From assembly GCF_008329985.2 (NCBI RefSeq), contig NZ_CP038437.2, positions 496,001 to 560,000 of the forward strand: a stretch of 64,000 nt of DNA, written 5' to 3'. The notes beneath the pieces were generated by a model. The model saw only the letters and a list, made by a program, of their open reading frames with translations, was not told where the DNA came from and ran no database searches. The position numbers and the translations under genes were made by a program. Below are positions 59,840 through 64,000 of this stretch, piece after piece. This DNA comes from Halomonas binhaiensis. GTDB taxonomy: Bacteria; Pseudomonadota; Gammaproteobacteria; Pseudomonadales; Halomonadaceae. Every line of letters starts with the position of its first letter. Within the stretch, counting starts at the first letter, position 1.

Positions 59840-60239
59840 GGCGTATTGCTTTGATAGCTGTTGTATTGGGGACTGCTGTATACCGTAACTGTTACGTCGT
59901 ATCCACTGTACGGGTAAACACAGTGTCGATAATCATGAAATATGCGCGGCGGATGCGTAGTGGTCAATTCGGCATGGTGCCAATAGTGTCAAGACATTGC
60001 ATCCGGTAAACGGCCCTTGTTTGCTAAAGGTGATCTGGATCAGGTTTGTGATGCCGTCATGGCTCATGGGTGAGAGCTCCTTGGCCGAGGCTCCTGTGAT
60101 GCTCAATGGGGGCGGAACATGAAGTGGTGAGGTATATGCAACTTTGCACAACATTGACACGGAATGTCGCGACCTGGCCACATGGCCGGGGCTTATCGGC
60201 TTGTTAGCATGCTGATTAAAGAAGCCGAGAGGATAAACC
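59840..60239. other. 400-base divergent intergenic region (aryl polyene operon / lipoprotein)
   Basis: No gene seen. It must hold the promoter of the ~18-kb aryl polyene operon (minus strand) and that of the lipoprotein gene (plus strand). The only distinct element found is a 13-bp dyad at 59884-59896. Base composition is less GC-rich than the genes. Confidence 0.6.
59884..59896. promoter_or_regulatory. Dyad upstream of the aryl polyene operon
   Basis: CGTAAC-T-GTTACG, a perfect 6-bp inverted repeat with a 1-base centre, 45 bases before the apeC start. Candidate regulator site; no cluster-encoded regulator is visible. Confidence 0.4.
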
Positions 60240-60620
60240 ATGCGACTTGTATCTATCCTGCTCTCGATGGTTGCTGTCCTCGCTCTGGCCGGCTGTGCCT
60301 ATCATCCTACGCGCATCGGTGGCGTGCCAGGCATCATCATGGGAGATGGTGGCTATGAGCGTCATCGCTCATACGACCAGGATCGTCGGGAGAGGGAGCG
60401 TGAGCGTTGGGAGAGGCAGCACAGGAAAGATTGGGAGCGCGACCGCGATAGAGAAAGGTGGTTGCATGAGCAACGCCGGCGGGAGTACGAACAGCGGCGG
60501 GAGCATGAACGTCGTCGGGAATGGCAGCGTGACCATCGTCAGACCCGGCATGATCGCCGCGAGTGGGAGCGTCGGCAACGTGAACGCGCCCATCAGCAGC
60601 GTCATCGCCCTTGGGATTGA
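60240..60620 (+). CDS. Arginine-rich small lipoprotein
   Basis: 126 residues. Lipobox VLALAGC at about 13-19 after a short signal, then about 20 ordinary residues and a long tail (about 40-126) in which Arg is more than a third of residues, alternating with Glu, Asp, His, Gln and Trp (RRERERERW, RDRDRERW). This charged, probably helical tail might bind nucleic acid, LPS or peptidoglycan. A weak GAGAGGATAAACC ribosome site precedes the ATG. Not recognised beyond lipoprotein. The composition resembles YXWGXW-type or RcnB-like secreted proteins only loosely. Confidence 0.75.
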   Translation: MRLVSILLSMVAVLALAGCAYHPTRIGGVPGIIMGDGGYERHRSYDQDRRERERERWERQHRKDWERDRDRERWLHEQRRREYEQRREHERRREWQRDHRQTRHDRREWERRQRERAHQQRHRPWD

Positions 60621-60711
60621 GCCCAAAGAGAAGGAGCTGGAAGTCAGGTAATGAGCCGTCGATGATGGCTTGCACTGACTTCTTGCTGGAAGTTGAATTA
60701 TCGCGCTGAAG

Positions 60712-60749
60712 AAGTCGCCACCCTGCGGTTGCCGAGAGTGGCGACTTTT
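60712..60749 (+). terminator. Rho-independent terminator between convergent genes
   Basis: 10-bp stem AAGTCGCCAC / GTGGCGACTT followed by TT, serving the lipoprotein gene and probably yegP from the other side. Confidence 0.8.
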
Positions 60750-60759
60750 GTCATTGCCA

Positions 60760-61089
60760 TCATTCTTTGACCTTTACGGGGCCTGTGCCATTGCTCATGA
60801 CTGACTTGATGCCCTTTTCCATTGATGGTGAGGCACGGTACATGCCACTGGTGCCGATGACCTGACCGTTGCTTGCTTTCAGCGTAAAGTAGTTGCGGCC
60901 ATCTTTAGCGACTTTGCGTTCAAAACTCTTGGGGTTCTGGCTGTTTTTCTGGCAGGAGGCGATGCCGCTTTCGGCTGACTTCCTGGTCTTGTAGCGTTGG
61001 CTGGTCAGGATGATTTCATGGTTGCCTGCCTTCAAGGTGAAGTTGAATTGACCATCTGTGGATGGCTTGAGTTCATAATATCCTGGCAT
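60760..61089 (-). CDS. yegP: YegP-family protein (two DUF1508 repeats)
   Basis: 109 residues holding two copies of the ~50-residue DUF1508 unit: YYELKPSTDGQFNFTLKAGNHEIILTSQRY and a second with GRNYFTLKASNGQVIGTSGMY, each followed by a Glu-Lys/Ala-Glu-rich GIxS..xN helix. Small cytosolic protein, function poorly known. Start 61089 with AAGGGGAA upstream; a longer reading has a non-conserved leader. Confidence 0.9.
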   Translation of the reverse strand: MPGYYELKPSTDGQFNFTLKAGNHEIILTSQRYKTRKSAESGIASCQKNSQNPKSFERKVAKDGRNYFTLKASNGQVIGTSGMYRASPSMEKGIKSVMSNGTGPVKVKE

Positions 61090-61182
61090 GGTTCGTTCCC
61101 CTTGTGATGGCCGCCTGATAGCGGTGTGCCCTGTAAAGTAGTAGTCGCCAATCGATGGGTTTTCCACTAAGTAGAGAGCGGG

Positions 61183-61590
61183 ATGCCTGTGCTAGCGAAG
61201 ATGGGGAAGAGTTCTTTCCTTGCCTGGCAGAAAGTCAGTTATCATTGCTTTCTGTACTTCATTTACTTCATGGTCCTCATTGCCGTGCACAATCTCTATA
61301 TTCCCGTCATCATGATCGTGGTCGCGATTGGCCTGGTCATTGGTGCAGCGACTCTCTCTGATGGTGATGTCGATGCGAACATCCAGCATGCCATTGCAGC
61401 TACGCTCGACACATCTGAGGAAGTCGTGCTGAAGGACATGAAGGAAGTCAATCATGGGTATGGCGTCTGCGGCTGGTACCAGCTTGCAGGTTCTGGTGAT
61501 GAAGCTGCCCGCTTTTTCTACACCAAGGTCGACGATGAAGCGGAGTTGGATGTGGACTCCCGACGTTATCGGATGAATTGCAAGTCGTGA
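61183..61590 (+). CDS. Hypothetical membrane-anchored protein
   Basis: 135 residues: two hydrophobic segments (about 19-35 and 38-56) and a soluble C-terminal domain with a VCGWYQLAG motif and Cys at the end (MNCKS). The C-terminal part (about 67-135) reads DTSEEVVLKDMKEVNHGYGVCGWYQLAGSGD in pieces, similar in style to small domains reporting on acidity or metal, but no family is recognised. Divergent from yegP. Confidence 0.6.
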   Translation: MPVLAKMGKSSFLAWQKVSYHCFLYFIYFMVLIAVHNLYIPVIMIVVAIGLVIGAATLSDGDVDANIQHAIAATLDTSEEVVLKDMKEVNHGYGVCGWYQLAGSGDEAARFFYTKVDDEAELDVDSRRYRMNCKS

Positions 61591-61672
61591 CCGAGCGCTT
61601 TTCAGTCAGTGCATGACCCGCGTTATGGAAGCAATAAACATCAAGGCAGGGAACATCAAGGAGAGAGTATCC

Positions 61673-62446
61673 ATGTCGATCTATTTGCGGTGGCTCCTTT
61701 TGGCAGCGATGCTGCCTCTGCTGAGTGCCTGCCAGCCGGCTGATGGAGAGAAGCCGGCAGAACAGCTCAGCATTGAGAAAATCGATAAAACCATGCTGGC
61801 GCCGGCATGTGATGATGAGCAAGACTGTTCCAAGATATCCCTGGCATATCTCAGTTTTCCTGAATCACCCGAGCTGTCGGCTGAACTTGAGCAGAGCCTG
61901 TTCGCGATGCTGGAAGGCATCGGGACCGGCGAGGCTGATGCCGGCCCTCGGGACCTGGACCAGCTTGCCGAGTCTTTCTTTGCCAGCGCCCAGGAAGATC
62001 GGCAGGCAAACCCCGATATCCCTCCTTATGATGCCAGCCTCGAGGCTGAGGTGGTGTCAGATCACAATGACCTGCTGGTGGTCGAGTTGAATGGTTACGT
62101 GTTCACCGGTGGTGCCCATGGCATGCCGTTGACAGAGTACTTCGTTGTCGATCGCCGTACTCAGCAGCGAGTAGGGCTCGATGACATGCTGATTGATGGA
62201 CAGCGTGATGCGTTCGATGCCGCCTTGGCGCATGCTCATCAGCGTTGGCTGCAGGAGATCGAGCAGAATGCAGAGTTTGCACAGCAGTGGCCGTTGGTAG
62301 AGACCGATAATGTCGCGCCAATGGCCGAGGATGCGGTGGTCAAGTTCAATGCCTACGACATCGCACCTTATGCGCTAGGTCAGCCGGAGTTGCATCTGCC
62401 CTATGCTGCCCTTGAAGGGATCTTTGCCGAGCGCTACCTGCCTTGA
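61673..62446 (+). CDS. DUF3298/DUF4163-like lipoprotein (RsiV family)
   Basis: 257 residues. Lipoprotein signal MSIYLRWLLLAAMLPLLSAC with lipobox LLSAC. The mature domain has ISLAYLSFPESPEL..., VVSDHNDLLVVELNGYVFTGGAHGMPLTEYFVVD and AYDIAPYALGQPELHLPYA in pieces, the pattern of DUF3298 proteins (GGAHG and GxxE.xIPY/LPY motifs). Lysozyme-binding RsiV shares the fold; role here unknown. AAGGAGAG precedes ATG 61673; an upstream start extends into a non-conserved leader. Confidence 0.82.
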   Translation: MSIYLRWLLLAAMLPLLSACQPADGEKPAEQLSIEKIDKTMLAPACDDEQDCSKISLAYLSFPESPELSAELEQSLFAMLEGIGTGEADAGPRDLDQLAESFFASAQEDRQANPDIPPYDASLEAEVVSDHNDLLVVELNGYVFTGGAHGMPLTEYFVVDRRTQQRVGLDDMLIDGQRDAFDAALAHAHQRWLQEIEQNAEFAQQWPLVETDNVAPMAEDAVVKFNAYDIAPYALGQPELHLPYAALEGIFAERYLP

Positions 62447-62498
62447 GAAGCCGCCCTCAGTGGAGCGGCCATGTCATTGAGGGCTATTCAAAGCTGCA

Positions 62499-62566
62499 GA
62501 GGGCTCTTTTCAGATGTCGCTGAGGGCTCTTTTCAGATGTCGCTGAGGGCTCTTTTCAGATGTCGC
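62499..62566 (+). repeat. 23-bp tandem triplicate covering the 3' end of the TIM-barrel gene
   Basis: Three copies starting GAGGGCTCTTTTCAGATG at 62499, 62522 and 62545. The third copy contains the stop codon and last codons of the minus-strand gene, so the gene end has been copied outward twice. Confidence 0.93.
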
Positions 62567-63470
62567 AGATATGAATGGCCTCTTCCAGTGAACGCGCCTT
62601 GTCTTCCGCGGTGCTTCTGTCAGGGATGAATTCCTGTGCGACATAGCCTGTGAATCCCGTCGCGAGGATAGCTTTCATGATGGCGGGGTAGTTTAGCTCC
62701 TGGCTGTCATCGATCTCGTGTCTTCCAGGGACTCCTGCCGTATGGTAGTGGCCGAAATACTGGTGGTTGTCGCGAATGGTCCGGATGATATCGCCCTCGC
62801 TGATCTGCATGTGGTAGATGTCATACAGGAGCTTGAAATTGGGCGAGTCGAGTCGCTTGCATAACTCTATCCCCCAGGCTGAGTTGTCGCACAGATAGTC
62901 GGGGTGATTGATCTTGCTGTTGAATAGTTCCATGTGCAGGATGACGCCTTTCTGCTCGGCCTGACCCAGGATTCTCTTCAATCCCTGCTCGGCATTCTTC
63001 AGACCATCTTCCGGGGTCATGCCTCGAGCATTGCCGCTGAAGCAGATCAGATTCTTGTAGCCAGCTTCATTCACCAGATCGATATGCTTGTGGTAACTAT
63101 CGGTCAAGGCAGAATGAAATTGCCTGTCGCCCCATCCATCTTCCAGGTTGGGCTCGGCCCCATTGCACATGGACGAGTCGATGCCATGACGCTTGAGGAT
63201 CTGCCATTCACTGGGACCCACCAGGTCAATGGCGGAAAACCCGATACGGCGGACGAGCGTACAGAGTTCTTCCAGTGATAGGTCATCGAATGTCCATCGG
63301 GCAACGGAATGATGAATGTTGCCTTTCAGTGCTCCACTGTCGCTGACATTATCGCCGGTATCCCGGGCATCTAATGCCTGTGCCTTCAAGGAGCCAAGGG
63401 CAGCCAGGCCAAGAGAGCTGGTCAGGGTATTGCGCAGCAGGCAGCGCCTGCTGATGGGATGTTGCGCCAT
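62556..63470 (-). CDS. Tat-exported hydroxypyruvate isomerase-like TIM-barrel protein
   Basis: 304 residues. N-terminus MAQHPISRRCLLRNTLTSSLGLAALG has the twin-Arg Tat motif (SRRCLL) and ends near KAQA, so export to the periplasm is likely. The barrel belongs to the xylose isomerase-like/AP endonuclease 2 superfamily close to hydroxypyruvate isomerase Hyi: MELFNSKINHPDYL (metal Glu), LLYDIYHMQISEGDIIRTI (metal Asp and His), HYHTAGVPGRHEIDD and VAQEFIP. Substrate unknown, a sugar or keto acid is likely. GGAGA lies 6 bases before ATG 63470. Confidence 0.85.
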   Translation of the reverse strand: MAQHPISRRCLLRNTLTSSLGLAALGSLKAQALDARDTGDNVSDSGALKGNIHHSVARWTFDDLSLEELCTLVRRIGFSAIDLVGPSEWQILKRHGIDSSMCNGAEPNLEDGWGDRQFHSALTDSYHKHIDLVNEAGYKNLICFSGNARGMTPEDGLKNAEQGLKRILGQAEQKGVILHMELFNSKINHPDYLCDNSAWGIELCKRLDSPNFKLLYDIYHMQISEGDIIRTIRDNHQYFGHYHTAGVPGRHEIDDSQELNYPAIMKAILATGFTGYVAQEFIPDRSTAEDKARSLEEAIHICDI

Positions 63471-63959
63471 GTGAGTCTCCGATGTGAAAGCAGGACAAGC
63501 ATAGGTGAAGCGGGGCGAGGCTTTCCTACAGGACATGCCTTTGTATATGTAACCGGTTACATCAAGAGGTGACATTCCACCTTAGTTGGTAAGTATCGAG
63601 ATTTCTTTTCACACACCGACAGGAAGCGTGCTCACGCCTTGGGCGGGATATCTTGGAAAAGTAATCATCCTGTACGGATGCTTATAGCGCTACCACTCAT
63701 GAAGGTGTCTTCAGGACAGCTGGCAGTGAGACATAGGGTAAGTGTAATATCGCGTTGAATTGAAGAAATAAAATAAATTATTGTTCTCCAGGAGTTATAT
63801 TTTCATTTGAGATATGTGTGGCGTAGTAACTTAACATTACGGTAAGACGTTATAAAATTACCCTGCTGATATATTAAGTGAAAATTATTGTTGGAAATTT
63901 GGCTTGGTGCATGCCTATCTTGAAGCCTGTTTGTTTGGCTTTCAAATAAAGGAAGACGT
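63471..63959. other. 489-base intergenic region with operator and AT-rich promoter DNA
   Basis: No gene seen. It contains the 16-bp palindrome at 63547 on the TIM-barrel side and, from about 63755 to 63930, a markedly AT-rich stretch before the gene beginning at 63960. I see no terminator or repeat here. Confidence 0.6.
63547..63562. promoter_or_regulatory. LacI-type operator palindrome upstream of the TIM-barrel gene
   Basis: ATGTAACCGGTTACAT is a perfect 16-bp palindrome with the central CG typical of LacI/GalR operators (compare gluconate GntR-type sites). It sits 77 bases before the start codon of the Tat TIM-barrel gene. No LacI regulator gene lies in the window; it may lie just beyond 64000. 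Confidence 0.65.
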
Positions 63960-64000
63960 ATGAACAGTCATCATGCTCTTGAAGGTATGTACTGTCTTAG
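63960..64000 (+). CDS. Start of an unidentified gene (truncated by window end)
   Basis: ATG preceded by AAGGAAG (spacing 4) opens a frame reading MNSHHALEGMYCL to the window edge. Too short to identify. Confidence 0.5.
   Translation, partial: MNSHHALEGMYCL

Noticed and set aside
1-64000. tRNA, rRNA, insertion sequences or prophage genes
   Set aside because: I found no cloverleaf-like genes, transposase motifs or phage structural genes; all sizeable frames are metabolic, transport or regulatory.

Overview
The window reads as a chromosomal segment of a moderately GC-rich gammaproteobacterium. Gene content and sequence style (C-P lyase operon, TRAP transporters, aryl-polyene pigment cluster, guanidinobutyrate catabolism) point to the Halomonadaceae or a close marine/halophilic relative. 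This is inferred from protein similarity as I remember it, not from a search. I see no rRNA, tRNA, CRISPR array, insertion sequence or prophage.

Layout. (1) 1-1361: 3' end of a giant Ig-repeat adhesin exported by type I secretion, closed by a strong terminator. (2) 1636-12638: a complete phosphonate uptake and C-P lyase operon, phnCDEFGHIJKLMNP, with its own GntR/HutC-type repressor phnF inside. Two copies of a TGTCTAGACAA site lie at the operon promoter and on the phnF start codon. (3) 12778-16441: a small DUF2214 membrane protein, an aldo/keto reductase, and an MFS exporter divergent from a LysR regulator. (4) 16484-23166: a TRAP transporter with two dehydrogenases, a small monooxygenase-fold protein and a LysR regulator, probably for an organic acid I cannot name. 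(5) 23338-32683: a minus-strand island for arginine-derived guanidino compounds: AruI-type 2-oxo-5-guanidinopentanoate decarboxylase, aldehyde dehydrogenase, guanidinobutyrase GbuA, a nitrilase-type amidase, an MBL hydrolase, an NCS1 permease, an HD-domain protein and a YjiH-type membrane protein. A divergent PAS/sigma-54 activator sits next to gbuA, and a sigma-54-like promoter lies before gbuA. (6) 34573-38841: a YfcC-type carrier, a DUF1028 protein, an M20 carbamoylase-type amidohydrolase and a FadR-type regulator. (7) 38950-41910: a D-galactonate operon (dgoR-like regulator, dgoD, SMP-30 lactonase) with a perfect inverted-repeat operator.

(8) 42076-59839: about twenty tightly coupled minus-strand genes forming an aryl polyene (APE/xanthomonadin-like) pigment cluster. 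It encodes two ACPs, ketosynthases, ketoreductase, dehydratases, an aryl-ACP ligase fused to a dehydratase domain, an aromatic amino-acid ammonia lyase, lipid-type acyltransferases, a glycosyltransferase, a thioesterase, a LolA/MMPL export pair and a phosphopantetheinyl transferase. It also encodes a flavoprotein carrying flavin-halogenase signatures. The ammonia lyase would make the cinnamate-type starter, the ligase loads it on an ACP, the type II PKS/FAS set extends it, and acyltransferases plus LolA/MMPL place the pigment in the outer membrane. The halogenase-like enzyme raises the possibility of a halogenated product. (9) 60240-64000: small lipoproteins, YegP, a membrane protein, a Tat-exported TIM-barrel protein with a LacI-type palindrome upstream, and the first codons of another gene.

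A feature running through the whole window is a set of at least fourteen short imperfect tandem duplications (units 13-23 bp) at gene ends, gene starts and intergenic junctions; those wholly inside coding sequence have 15-bp, frame-preserving units.
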